In this document: positions 35,839 to 47,123 of the stretch, one piece after another
Layout of the letters: each line of letters starts with the position of its first letter
How positions within the stretch are numbered: position 1 is the stretch's first letter
Assembly: GCA_022578965.1 (NCBI GenBank)
Contig: MU400614.1
Span: 62,001 to 126,000 of the forward strand
DNA length: 64,000 nt
DNA from: Xylaria sp. FL1777
Lineage: Eukaryota; Ascomycota; Sordariomycetes; Xylariales; Xylariaceae
Direction: 5' to 3'
Notes under the pieces: model-generated
What the model was told of the DNA's origin: nothing
Seen by the model: the letters and a program-made list of their open reading frames with translations, nothing else
Database searches by the model: none
Translations under genes and position numbers: made by a program

Positions 35839-36085
35839 GGATATTCCATCAATCTAGCCGACAATACACCACAATGGCTTGTGAAAAGGACTATGGAAAA
35901 CCCATAAACTATCTACGAGTTCTGCTTAACACCTGGATGGCTTCAAGAGGTGGTGTAGGAACGATGGTATGCGGAGCAATACTGCCGCGGGTGCACGTGG
36001 ATAACATTTATAAAACAGGTTGCTGTTGAAGAAGCTGGACTTGGAAGTGGGCATTAATTAATCGTCGTTCCTATCAAGCTCACCC
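35839..36085. other. Convergent 3' regions of V-ATPase G and CTNNBL1
   Basis: About 250 bases separate the two stop codons. I see only probable 3' untranslated sequence. Confidence 0.5.
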
Positions 36086-37996
36086 TTATTGTAGGAATTT
36101 AACCAGTGTTGAAAGCATCTCCCTTGTATCCTTGCCATCCGTATCTTCGGTATCTATGCCCTCGATCTGCTCCTGTATTGTCTCCCTAACCACATTCAGT
36201 GATTGGTCCTGATCCGCCAGCAGTTGCTGAATCTTTTTCTTGCATCCGCCGTCCTCAGCCACGAGCCAAGCGAGTACCACGTCCAGTGTTTGCAAGGAGA
36301 AAAGACCGGCATCCAACCTGCGCGAGAACCACTCATCCGCCATGTCCTCTCTTTCTTCTGCCGACATCTGTGCCTGCTCGGTCCGAATAGCTTCGTCTAC
36401 AGCATTCATGCGCGCTGCACATTCTCGGCGCAGCTTGACGAGCTTTTCTGTCTTCTCGTAGTCCCTTTCCACGAACTTGGCGAGCATGCGTATCCGCTCG
36501 GCTGAGTCGGCTGGTAATAAACGTAGCATCGATGCAAATATACCGATCAGATGCTCTGCCACCTGATGGTCGGTACTCTTCTTCATGAATAGCGTGAAGA
36601 TATTCTTGAGGCCACCGGCCTCGACAACCTTCTGGCAAACCTCGACTCCAGACGTGCTACCTACTGCGTGATCTAGTAACCTCAACGACGCGCTCTTGCT
36701 CAGTTTACCTTCTTTGAGCATGATGAGACATAGCTCCACGCCCTCGGCTTCGACGAACTTGGTCTTCCCTTCTGACTCGTCGACTATGCAAGTCAATGCC
36801 TCGAAGAGATTCTCTACATATTCCTCTTCGTCTCCGCCCTTCTCGGGATCCAATTTTCGATACGGGGCTACTAGCTGTAACATGATATCCGTGGCATCTA
36901 AGCTAGCGAGTTTCCTCCTGTTCTTAGCCGAGTTTTGTACCAGAATCGCCAGTATCTCGGCCGCGTACTGTTTATTCTGGCTCACACCTCCTCCCTCTTC
37001 TTTCATCTGTATTCGTCGTAGTAGCCAGTTTAGCAAACCCTCATCTTTGGCGACACGCTCCGCCGTAACGGTCCTCCCGCAAAGATTTTCGACAATGCCC
37101 AGAGCATGATATACACCACCCCGATCCGTCTCTTGAGTCTCGTCCAACCGCTCGAGATTCGACACGAGCAATGACAGTAGATCGGCCTCTAGCAGCGCTT
37201 CAACTAGCGCATCGTACTGTGCTTCCTCGGCGGCAACATCCTCGTCGGTCAATTCGTCGATGATCTCAACGGCGTCGATGGCAATATCCGTGTTCTCGTG
37301 CGCTAGTAATCCGACTAGACTCCCCACGCACCCTAGGCGCGCAAACTCCGGATATAGCTCTGGGTGTTCGGACAGGATAGACAGGGTCTTGATCTCGGTG
37401 TCGAGCTCAGCCTCGCTGGCGATGAACTTGGAGGGGTCGTCTTCGAACTTGGCGCGCTGCTCGGCGTTGCGGGAGATCTTTTTCTCGAAGCTCAGGGCCG
37501 TGCGCCGGAGCCATGCGACGTCCATCTTCTCGGGGGCGAGGTCAGCCTCGGTACCGTCGAGGTAGTCGAGGACTTGAGCTTCCTGGGCGGTTACGCCGCC
37601 GCCAAAGAAGCGGCCTCCTTCCTCGTCACCCTCCGGTGGCATATCTGGGCCATAGTCCCCATCCCCCTCATCTCCTGGCGACAGGGGCGCAGGACCGGCT
37701 TCGACGTTGTCGTCTGCGGGCTGTTCGTCTTCGACGCGTGCGTGTCGGCTACTGTTGCCATTAAGGCGGGCGGATTTGTAGATTTCGTCTATCGTGAAGG
37801 ACAGGCTATATCAGAATAGAAGCGCAGGGAGGTGTAGAAGTGATGCCTGGCGACTTACTAGGATCTCGAAGAGGCTCCAGTTTGCGTTTATTGCCCACGC
37901 CGGATGCCTATTCTCATTAGTTATCTTCTTCACGAGGACATTGTAGAAACAATTCGATCTAAGGCTTACTTTGAACAACTCATCAATGCTTGTCAT
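36086..37996 (-). CDS. Beta-catenin-like protein 1 (CTNNBL1) homologue
   Basis: Three exons, 37,996-37,970, 37,907-37,859 and 37,788-36,086, give 592 residues, the usual fungal length. The start MTSIDELFK, the basic GVGNKRKLEPLRDP (nuclear localisation type), NEIYKSARLNGN and an acidic stretch precede the armadillo-type helical repeat domain. That domain includes DVAWLRRTALSFEKKI, ELYPEFARLGCVGSLV, LLAHENTDIAIDAVEI and LCGRTVTAERVAKDEG. CTNNBL1 binds the Prp19/CDC5L complex of the spliceosome and acts in pre-mRNA processing in the nucleus. The C-terminal part (DEWFSRRLDAGLFSLQTLDV) is the conserved closing region. The gene is divergent from the histidine-phosphatase gene with 517 bases between them. 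Confidence 0.95.
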
Positions 37997-38513
37997 GTTG
38001 AATTTTTCTGTACGACCGCATCCGTGTCTGGTGGTGCCGTGGAAGTGTGAAGATGAAGCTCAGCCAGATACTTAGAGAGGGAAGGCGGTAGGTACAGCTT
38101 CTGGGTGAAGTTTGTAAATAGGTACTTATTGCCCGATTCAGATTGGAGCTGTGGCTGCACAGCTGACACTGTAACGAGCAGTATATTTCCGGGCACGCTG
38201 CACAGTAGGGATGCATGCGCCACGTGCTGCAATCACCGTTGCCCCGGAGTCGGAGCCCGGACGGTAGGTACCCCGAGACTTGACTAACAGCCCTAGAGCT
38301 CTGTGACATTTGAACACCTGCGGTAATAGATGCACGTATGATAGTAGGTATAGAGCAATAGATAGTTCACAAGTCTTCTAAATTTCTTTAAATCCAATCC
38401 GCTTTTGTTTCTGCACAGAAATATCCTTTAGAAAACCATTTGCATCTACGCGAGGGAGCACCAGCATTGAAGGCAGGCACAGAATATCTGTAGACCACCT
38501 CTACTCTGATCTT
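37997..38513. promoter_or_regulatory. Divergent promoter of CTNNBL1 and phosphatase genes
   Basis: About 517 bases lie between the opposite start codons. AATAGGTACTTATT near 38,115-38,128 and GGTAGGTACC near 38,262 resemble the AGGTACC elements seen at other promoters here. No coding content is supported. Confidence 0.45.
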
Positions 38514-39443
38514 ATGCCTCCGACACTCATTCTCATACGGCATGCCCAGGCAGAACACAATGACACTAGTAGGTATCCCAATGGTGTATGGAAATTCCTC
38601 GGAACAAAACTAATAGTTCACAGAAGATTACTCTATTCACGACCCCAGTCTGACCAAGCTTGGAAGAGAACAATGTGCGAGGTTGAGAAGAGGTCGTATG
38701 TGCACACTGGAGTCATTTTCTTCCCTTTCTAGTGACTTTATGACTCCCAATATGTCTCGGGAGCATGCATCAGGGGCATAATATTCACCCAAAAGAGTAA
38801 TTACTGACTCCAGCGAGAATAGTGATAGAAGACCCCCTGGCCCAGCAAGCCGAGTTGATCATCACCTCTCCAATGCGCCGCACCATTCAGACCGCTTTAG
38901 ATACAGTTGACTGGCTAATAGAGAAGGGGGTCAAAATACAGGCCGATGCTCACTGGCAAGGTATGACTGTCCGCCCGTCTGCTGAATATGAGCTGAGATC
39001 ATCCCACAGAAAACTCGGCAAAGCCATGTGACGTTGGTAGCGCAATATCAAGAGTGGCCGAGGAATTCCCCAGCATCGACCTATCCACTGTCGACCCCGT
39101 GTGGCCGGACAAGACCACGCCGGCGGGGAGCGAGTATCATTACACGAAGACGGCAATCATAGCGCGAGCTCAGGCGGCACTCCAGAAATTATATAAGCGG
39201 CCCGAAAAAGTGATAATCATAGTTTCACATTCGGGCTTCTTGCGTTTGGGCGTGACGGGTTGCTGGTTCTTCAATGCGGATTATCGCATCTTCGACTTTG
39301 CACCCATGGGAAGCCCAGGAAGCCCGTATCAGCTAGAGCAGCACGCTTCCACGAAAGAAACGGGTGGTGGGCTAGGCCACAGCCGGACGGAGCAAGTTCT
39401 TCTAGGCTCTGACTTGCCTGACGAGTTTCCGAAAGCTGAATGA
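38514..39443 (+). CDS. Histidine phosphatase (phosphoglycerate-mutase-like) protein
   Basis: Four exons, 38,514-38,568, 38,624-38,695, 38,814-38,960 and 39,010-39,443, encode 235 residues. LILIRHAQAEHN at the N-terminus supplies the catalytic His (H10) in an RHA variant of the usual RHG triad. SPMRRTIQTALDTV gives the second arginine region and VSHSGFLRLG the second histidine. HDPSLTKLGREQC and ENSAKPCDVGS are typical of small fungal branch-1 histidine phosphatases, which act on phosphorylated metabolites or nucleotides. The substrate cannot be deduced. The exon 2/3 junction is the least certain, because I chose GTATGT at 38,696 as donor. All other junctions restore conserved motifs. Confidence 0.88.
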
Positions 39444-40539
39444 TAGACTAGCAGCGATCACCCGCTTAGACGTCAAAATCCAGATAGAAGCCAGGGTCTG
39501 GTAGCACCAGCATCTCAGAATATAGCCATTTCCTAGAGATCGTTTATGTACTCAGTATACTTGACTATCAGCCGCAGGTGACCAGGATCCAGATTGAAAC
39601 ATGCAAGCAGTGCAGTAGTGGTGCGGGTAGGAAGCCCTATTTGTCGATCAGGTAATTTGTCTACACTACCTACTGCGTACATGTACAAGACTACCTACCA
39701 ACGGGCCACTCACTAAAGGGTTATAGCCTAAGCCACCCCCGGTTTGCCAGCTAGCCTGCGTGACCTTCCCGTATTGGACCTTCGATTGTCATCAGTGTCG
39801 GCAAAAAATGGCACCAGCACAGCCACCGCAATCTGAATACGAGCCGCTGTTGTCGTGTTCAACGCCGAGCCCGCCGGTCAAAGTACTTATGACGGCTTAC
39901 ATTATAGGTTTTCTTTTTGTTTTTATTTATTTATTTATTTTGTTTTTTGACACTCTCTACTATCCCTAGATTCTACTTACTATGTATACAATTAATGCTT
40001 CTTTGGCGAACTACGGGTGTTAGGGTACGTTAATACAAGATCATCGTCGGATACCTTAGGCTACTAAGACGGGTCAGTACATAGTAAACAGACCACAGAG
40101 AGAGAGGAGACAAATAAAAGAATGGACCGAAGCTGACAAGGAAATAAATAGTACCAAATCGGTTAACCCCTGCTCCCCTCTAGGCAGTGATGTTCTGCAC
40201 AGTAGGTATTTGAAAGGATCGCCTTTATGCTTTATGTCTCATCCGCACTGCCGGTCAATCCACGCCTTAGCTAGCTCGTGCTGCTCGCGGTTGGGTTTTT
40301 GCACTACTACGCTATGTATTATTATTCCTACCGCCCCCGTCCCCGAGGTGCGACAAGTCGCGGGTCCTAAGAAATCAGATCCTGAAATCTAACGTCATCT
40401 GGTGGCCAGAAAGACGTCTGACAGGGTCTGGCTCTGTGTTCTTCATGTTTTCACTGCGTATTGCAGCTCCCTTCCCGATACTACGTATATCTGTTGATAG
40501 GTTCTTCGACAAAATTCGCTGTCGCATAGGCCGTCAAAG
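39444..40539. other. Intergenic, about 1.1 kb, no gene seen
   Basis: Short open frames near 39,760-39,969 and 40,210-40,392 lack recognisable content. TTTTTATTTATTTATTTATT near 39,920-39,940 is simple sequence. Probably 3' untranslated sequence and the promoter of the GH76 gene. Confidence 0.5.
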
Positions 40540-42286
40540 ATGATTCCGTCGCTCGTTTCTCTGTTACCGCTATATCCGCTGGTCGCCCGGGCCGCACTAC
40601 AGGTAGACTTCACCTCGAAAGGTGAGCATATTTACCCTGTTCCGCCGCCGCCGGAGCGACACGGAATCCAAACGCTATGTGACTGACCTCTGACGCTATC
40701 CGTTACCTTTCTCTCAGAATCTATCAAGCAAGGCGCTGCCCAGGTAGCAGAGGACTTGCTCACATATTATCATGGGGATGAGCCCGGTCTAATACCCGGT
40801 ATACTGCCCGGTCCGCCGCCGGGTGGCGACTACTACTGGTTCGCATCCCGACCTTACTCGAGGAGATTCCATTGTTAACCACGGCCTCAGGTGGGAAGGG
40901 GGAGCCATGTGGGGGGCACTACTAGACTATTGGCACTGGACAGGCGATGACACGTACAACAATGTCTCGTACGAAGGCCTGTTATTCCAAGCCGGTCCCA
41001 ATAAGGACTTCGTCAACAACAACTGGAGTTTCTCCCTCGGAAACGATGATCAGGCATTCTGGGCCATGTCGGCTTTGATTGCAGCCGAGACCAACTTCCA
41101 GGATCCTCCGCCAGATCAGGCTCAGTGGCTGGCCCTGGCTCAAGCTGTATGGCATGAGCAGACAGACGACAGGCTGCGTGACGGAGGTTGTGGTTTCGGC
41201 CTGCGGTGGCAGGCCAACTCCCTGAACCCGGGGTTCAGCTACAAGAATAGTACGTTGCTCGTGGATGAGTCTTTCTTCTTAGCTTTCAATAAGACTTTGC
41301 TGCTGCTCTAGCCCGCTAGCAGTTTTATTAGGCACTCAAGACTAACAGAAGATGATCGCAGCGATTGCCAACGGTTGTTTCTTCAATATAGGTGCCCGTC
41401 TTGCTCGATACACCAAGAATGATACTTACACAGACTGGTCTGTTCGGACATGGGACTGGCTTGTCGATGTCAAATACATTGACGCGCAATGGAACATATA
41501 TGATGGTGCAGACATTTCCAACAACTGCACGGAAATCGTCAAGCAGCAATTTTCCTATAACGCCGCTATCCTTCTCCAAGGGGCCGCTTACCTATACAAT
41601 TATGTGAGTCTCATCGTCATCTACGAGCCGCCAAAATAAAACCATGTGTAACCCAGCATCATGTCTATCAAGCCAACCCCTGCACACCAAGATCTCCTTC
41701 TCCCATGAGATTGCAATAACTGATAATATTTCCGAAGACATCCGACCAACTATGGTTGGATCGAATCAATGGTCTCCTAGACGGCATCGAGCGCGTTTTC
41801 TTCGTCAAGGGTGTCGCTTACGAGCCCGCCTGCGAAACGGGCGCTTGTACTGCCGACATGTATACCTACAAGGGCTTCCTCCACCGTTGGATGGCATACA
41901 CGGCGCAACTAGCACCCACAACAAGCGAGAGGATCCAGCCTTTACTCATCAGCTCGGCCAAGGCCGCCGTCGCTCAATGCACGGGTGGCGACAACGGCAG
42001 ACAATGCGGCTTCCACTGGACCAGCGGTAAATTCGATGGCATCTTAGGCGCTGGACAGCAGATGAGTGTGCTCGGTGCACTCTCGTCAGTACTAGCCCTA
42101 GACACCACAGCGCCTGTTACCAACCAGACCGGCGGCACCAGTGCAGGCGATCCAAATGCTGGATCCCCAAGATCACCTTACAACGAATTAAGCACAATCA
42201 CCACAGGTGACAAGGCGGGTGCCAGCATCTTGACCATTGTTGCTATCAGTTTCGCATCCGTGTCCCTTTGGTGGATGGTCAAATAA
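40540..42286 (+). CDS. GH76 mannan endo-1,6-alpha-mannosidase, Dfg5/Dcw1 type, GPI-anchored
   Basis: Five exons, 40,540-40,621, 40,718-40,838, 40,891-41,249, 41,362-41,603 and 41,738-42,286, give 450 residues. The protein begins with a signal peptide (about residues 1-18). It carries GLIPGILPGPPP, DYYWWEGGAMWGALLDYW, the catalytic Asp pair in LGNDDQAFWAMSAL (about residues 120-121), FGLRW, YKNTIANGCFF and a Cys-rich end. It ends in a hydrophobic tail (SILTIVAISFASVSLWWM) typical of a GPI-attachment signal. Dfg5/Dcw1 enzymes act at the plasma membrane/cell wall and are thought to cross-link GPI glycoproteins into wall polymer. Intron 2 uses a weak GTTCGC donor; it is supported because it restores DYYWWEGG and removes a stop. 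Length and order match the family. Confidence 0.94.
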
Positions 42287-42741
42287 CGGGATATAGATGT
42301 GATGAACATACACTTGAAGCCATATTCAATGGTTTTTATTATATTTTGCATACACATCCCATACTACGGCGTCAAAACACCTGCTATTTTGCGGTCATAT
42401 ATTATATCTTGTAGATTTATTTCTGGGGTTTTCTTATTAGTAGACTCGGTACGGCGCGGCAGGTTCATATAGCTATTCATTTGCGATAGAAAATTATTTT
42501 AGTTGTCAATATTTGGTAACTGAACCCCATTCTTCTAATTCTTATTTAGAACCTCTAGAATACAACAGGTGACATTTACGTATTATGGAGTGCTGTTCCC
42601 TTAATAAACTCATTACTTGTGCATCTAATAACCTTAGTGATTTGAAACGGTACTGATTATATATTGTGAGCGCTGATGATTTCCTAATAGCGAAGGCATA
42701 CTGCTATACTTCATAAACGCCTCGTCTTTATAACAGCGATC
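42287..42741. other. Convergent 3' region, no gene seen
   Basis: About 455 AT-leaning bases lie between the stops of the GH76 gene and the GPI-type surface-protein gene. I see nothing beyond likely 3' untranslated sequence. Confidence 0.5.
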
Positions 42742-43380
42742 TTAAAGCAGAGCAATACCGGCGGCCATTCCGGCCATAACACCAAAAGCACCCTTGATCG
42801 ACCCGGTAGGAAGTACAGCACCACCCGTGGACACACTGCTAGTCGATGGACCCGCGGAAGTACTATTAGCAGCGGAAGAAGAAGAAGAAGGGGTGACATC
42901 TGAACTCGAACTTGTCTGTGTCTGCACGGACCCAGATGGAGTGGTCGTTCCCGGAGTTATCGTGGCAGGTGGTGAGGTAATAGAGGCCATGTCTGTCGAG
43001 GAAGAGTCCTTCGACGCGGAAGATTCGGTAGCCACGACCTCGACGGAAGAGGAAGTAGATGTCGCGGCGGCTCCGAAACCAGGCAAGTAACTGGGTGAGT
43101 AGGTGGCCGTGCCCTCGTACTGAGGGCACCCCGGGACCGTGGTTTTTGGCGGCGCGCGTCCGCCGCCGCAGTCAAGGAACTCGCAGACCTCGCCCGTGTC
43201 CGGCACATACCAGATGAGGCTGGCCCCACCGTAGGCCACAGTCTGCGAAGAGACACACCCTGCAATGTCCGTCTTTGCTACGGCATGCCCGGCGAAAAGG
43301 GCCGCGGCCACGAGGCCGGCTGAGGTGCGGAACAGCATGGTACGTGGAGCGCTTAATACCTTGGTAGTTAGCTTAGGCAT
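42742..43380 (-). CDS. Small GPI-anchored Ser/Thr-rich surface protein
   Basis: One frame of 212 residues. The second Met (residue 15, base 43,338) starts a clean signal peptide, MLFRTSAGLVAAALFAGHAVA, and is probably the true start. A compact ectodomain of about 80 residues follows with six cysteines, including AGCVSSQTVAYGGASLIWYV, EVCEFLDCGGGRAPP and VPGCPQYEGTATYSPSYLPG. A Ser/Thr-rich stalk of about 100 residues ends in a hydrophobic tail (GAFGVMAGMAAGIALL) suited to GPI attachment. The ectodomain pattern is familiar from small conserved ascomycete proteins, but I know no established function. It converges with the GH76 wall enzyme, so two wall-surface genes sit together. Confidence 0.82.
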   Translation of the reverse strand: MPKLTTKVLSAPRTMLFRTSAGLVAAALFAGHAVAKTDIAGCVSSQTVAYGGASLIWYVPDTGEVCEFLDCGGGRAPPKTTVPGCPQYEGTATYSPSYLPGFGAAATSTSSSVEVVATESSASKDSSSTDMASITSPPATITPGTTTPSGSVQTQTSSSSDVTPSSSSSAANSTSAGPSTSSVSTGGAVLPTGSIKGAFGVMAGMAAGIALL

Positions 43381-45504
43381 GAAATATAAGTAGTTTATAG
43401 AGACGCTTGTACCGGACTTGTTGAGTAGACCAAATATTTACCTTAACCTTGAATGTGATTCGAAATGCGGTGTCAAAGATTGTATTCGCAAATGTCAGAG
43501 ACTAATTCGCTGATCGAGGAGCACAATGATTATAGAGAACGACTATATTTAAACGAGTGGACAGCGGGCTCATTTGCTGGTAATTTATCTGCTAAAAGAT
43601 TATCAAGGCAGGACAGAAATAAAGAACGAAAGGAGGCTGACAAGATTAGAGAGAAATCTCATTTCGGCCATCCCCTGACTCGTTTTAACGAGACGGGGCT
43701 CAGGCTACTACTAGTCTAGTGTTGTACTAGAGCTGTAGTGATTTTAAAATAGCATGGTCAAGGTCGGAAGCTACCGCTCAATATGTTATAAGAATGAGGT
43801 GCATAAGACCTGATCATATTGAAATGGACTTAATGTTGCATAGAGTTCAACTAGGTACTGTAAACCAAAGACGGTTTGTTGTTCCTATATTCGATGTCAA
43901 GGCCCGCGCAGTACTACTCATGCGAAACATGCCAAGAAATAAGTGAAAATAAGAGAGGGAGAACGCCTTACGCAAAACGTATTAATAGGAAAAAGGCTCA
44001 ACCAAATGAAACTCTGATGATAATACCTTTGATAGGTACTATATTCTTTAAGAAATGTTACCAACGACCTTGGGTCTAATACGGGAAGCGCATGTGTTCT
44101 CCTGGCAGAACTTGTGTGCTATTAGGTCCGCTACTAATCCTGCTTTACGATGATGATACGTGCTTGCGACTAATAGTAGCAGAATCATCAGATGGCATTA
44201 TACGGGACTTCCTGCCTTCGATTAGAAGATTATCCAAGTAGCCCCAAATTCCAGTTAGCCTCTTACCTGTTCTCTAATCTAGATCTTTGCCACATGGTAT
44301 TCCAAGTCATCATCCTTCCAGGTAATGTAGAGTCGTGCCTCTGTGCCACTCATAGCAATACTAAACACAGCACTGCTTACCGGCTTGAGTCAGCGGTTGA
44401 GGGATTCATTGACCACCCAGGCATTAGTTGGTCGCCGTCCATAAACTTCCGGACCCGGAAAGACCATCGCTCTTAAGTTCGATGACAAAGAACGAATATA
44501 CCAGTCCATGATCATTAAGTACTATCGTGTCTCTCACAGACCGCAGCTGAGCTAGTGCTCAAATGCATTGTGGCAGTCGTATCCGTTAATTATATCAGGC
44601 GTAGGAGTACTCACCTTAAGCTTAGAACCTATGCTTAAGGTCGTTTGCTTGGCCATCGGCTGCCTGCTACTGCGTTTTAAACTACTTGGCTGCTCAGGAT
44701 TAGGGAACAAATGCATACGGAAATAATCATCCACTTCCGACTCTATTAAGCCTACTTCGAGAGCTTGCAGTTGCTAGTCTTGCTTAATTTCTCCCCACGA
44801 TAGACTTGGAGAATCAATCACGGTTTTGACGGATGACGTTAACCAAGTCGGTCATATGCTTAGGAAGTGGGTTCCATAGACACCGCATATAAATGATGTT
44901 TTCAACAGGTTGTCCCGATATGGTGGGCTCTCAATGAGGCTTTTTCTAGACGATGACTTTGAGCTCGGCGAACTTGAAGAGGTTCCATTTGCAGGCTAGG
45001 GCTTGAGCTATTGTAGGGTATTCTGCAAGATCCCAGTCAGAAGCTGTTCCGGGCCCTCAGATGCTGACTGTTGAACATCTACCTGTGTGAGCCAGATTCG
45101 CGTGCTTCTCGCTCGTGACTGGTTGCTGGATAGGGGTGTACGGAACTTTAGCACCATGAGAGATATATCAGCAGATATGCTCAGCCTCGCAGAAGAGCAT
45201 TGTAGATGTGAATAACCGAACCCTTTCGAAATAGTCACGCGAAAGCGACAAGCCTTAGATATATATGGAGGGACAGTCGATTAGAGACCGTAGCAATACT
45301 ACCTATGCACCCAGGTGTTGTATTGAGTCACGCCAGCGAGTGCCGTATTCAACTGCCTAACTAGTGGTGCCCAGCCAAGCCTAATATTCTTATATGCCCT
45401 TGGTCCGTTTGCAACCCCACAGTGCTTACATGTACTTATAACCTCCTTGGGTGACTTTTCATCGTCAGAGCTGCTCTATTGCCTGCAGACTATCCAATCC
45501 AACC
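43381..45504. other. 2.1-kb gene-poor stretch
   Basis: No open frame here has recognisable content or convincing introns. Short frames at 43,465-43,719, 43,876-44,079 and 44,192-44,476 look accidental. Base composition is more AT-rich than in the neighbouring genes and may reflect mild decay of an older insertion. The 29-base sequence at 45,395-45,423 recurs inverted at 55,349-55,377. Confidence 0.5.
45395..45423 (+). repeat. 29-bp sequence repeated in inverse orientation at 55,349
   Basis: The core CCTTGGTCCGTTTGCAACCC is followed by CACAGT. The reverse complement of all 29 bases is found perfectly at 55,349-55,377. Flanks beyond the match are unrelated. It resembles a terminal inverted repeat of a DNA transposon, but no partner end is visible beside it. 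Confidence 0.6.
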
Positions 45505-46601
45505 ATGTCTTCACATACCAGTACCCCGCCATACTACCCTACAGGTTGGGATCGTGAACGCCTGCTCAATGTCGGTGTCGCCAATGAGGTTGGTAGCTTA
45601 ACCGACAATCAATGGGCCGTTTTTCGCCAAGGGCTAAGAGCCGACAAAGGCGAGCAAGGCTTCGAGGAGTTTTTCGACGAGATGCGGAGGCGAGAGAAGA
45701 TTGCGAAAGGTACAAGGTGCCCTACTTCATGAATCTGAAGCTGGTGTGTCCGAACTCCGTGCCCGTCAGCTGTCTAGTGGTGGATACCTCAGGACTTACG
45801 GATGTCTTGACCAGGAATCAAGGACCCTGTCTCTGAGCCTCCTTTCATGGAGCTCATGCGCATCCGAGAGCAGCGGGTTGGGTCGAGTGCACAATGGGAC
45901 CCATGGGGCTTCGTCGTCTTTAAGAGCCCTGAGATCCGAGACAACGTGAAATGGCAGGTATGTCGCGACCGCTTCGACAAGATCTTGCAGGACTACACCG
46001 ACCAATATCGGGACTACCCGGGCATCGATGAGTGCTTGTCAAGAATGAAGTTCCGCTGGATTGAAGACGCTGGTGACGTGGAAGGAAGCATCAAGTCTAT
46101 CGCCAAGTACGTATAACCTATATCATTCCCTGTCCGAAAGGTGGTCGGGAGGACTGGTCTCTACCTCAAGTCATGATAGTTTTCTGATCACGTCACAGTA
46201 GAGCTCGTGATGCTTTGGAACTGCCTCCTGGTCTTGATCACAGCTTGTCGCTGTACATCACACCAGCCTCCTTGGACTCGATCCTCTACTCTCCGCTTCC
46301 AGCCTCCGCTAAGCGGAAATGGAGAAAGAATATCCCCTTCGTTGTCGCTGTCTCCTCGCAGGCAGCTGAGGAGCCCAATGCCACGGATATCGAAGACGAC
46401 GTCGCAGGGGCTGGATGGCGCGGCCATTTCAACGTAGCTGTTGAGTCACTACTCGATTCGTTCTTTTCTACGGTTGCGGGTGACTCGAGAACCCCTTTTG
46501 AACTCGGCGGTCATGTTTCTGGAGAGGACATCTACTGCGACCATACGAGATGGGGTCTACACAAAGCTGGGGTGGGATATTGGGATAAGAGAGCAAGATA
46601 G
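45505..46601 (+). CDS. Conserved ascomycete protein of unknown function
   Basis: Three exons, 45,505-45,709, 45,815-46,106 and 46,199-46,601, encode 299 residues. The start lies in a purine-context ATG followed by Ser/Thr/Pro-rich residues and WDRERLLNVGVANEVGSL. Conserved-looking segments are SSAQWDPWGFVVFKSPEI, MKFRWIEDAGDVEG, LELPPGLDHSLSLYITPASL and the aromatic C-terminus GWRGHFNVAVESLLDSFF / DHTRWGLHKAGVGYWDKR. No signal peptide or membrane segment is evident. I recognise the pattern as a recurrent hypothetical family in filamentous ascomycetes. I cannot assign a function. Both introns are standard, and splicing is needed to join the conserved segments. Confidence 0.78.
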
Positions 46602-47123
46602 GCGACTCCTGTATAACGGTTGTATGATCACAGTCCACAATAGAGTATTTGAACCCTGGTTTGATTATATGCCGTAATCGGCCTCCTAATCCAAGAAAGT
46701 CGACAGCTACAGGCTCTATTAAGCGCCCGCCAAGAGAGCATGATATCAACCCTAAATATGAATGACAATCATTCCGACGGCGGTAAAGCGAGGAGGACAG
46801 AAGATAGAATGTGCGGTTTCTATAATACGAACAACAAAATGGGGAAGAGTGTCCTCTCTCACGTCCCTCGAGTTACATCTGGGGCACGTGTAGTATCAGG
46901 AAAAAGAAGTCCAGGTTCAAATTCACAATGAGAACCTCCTCGGAGATTAGGTATGAGGGCACTATGAAACCTCACAGGCGCCCCTTAAATAGTTGTCGGC
47001 CTCAACGATAGATATTGTAGCCCGTGCAATGTTTATCATCAATTCATATTTGTATTTATGAGACTATAACCCAAGTCAGGCAATCTTGCCGCCCATAAAC
47101 ATCTACACCTCCTGTGTGGCGAG
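46602..47123. other. Convergent 3' region, no gene seen
   Basis: About 520 bases lie between the unknown-protein gene and the GH2 gene, which converge. No further coding or repeat feature is supported. Confidence 0.5.
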
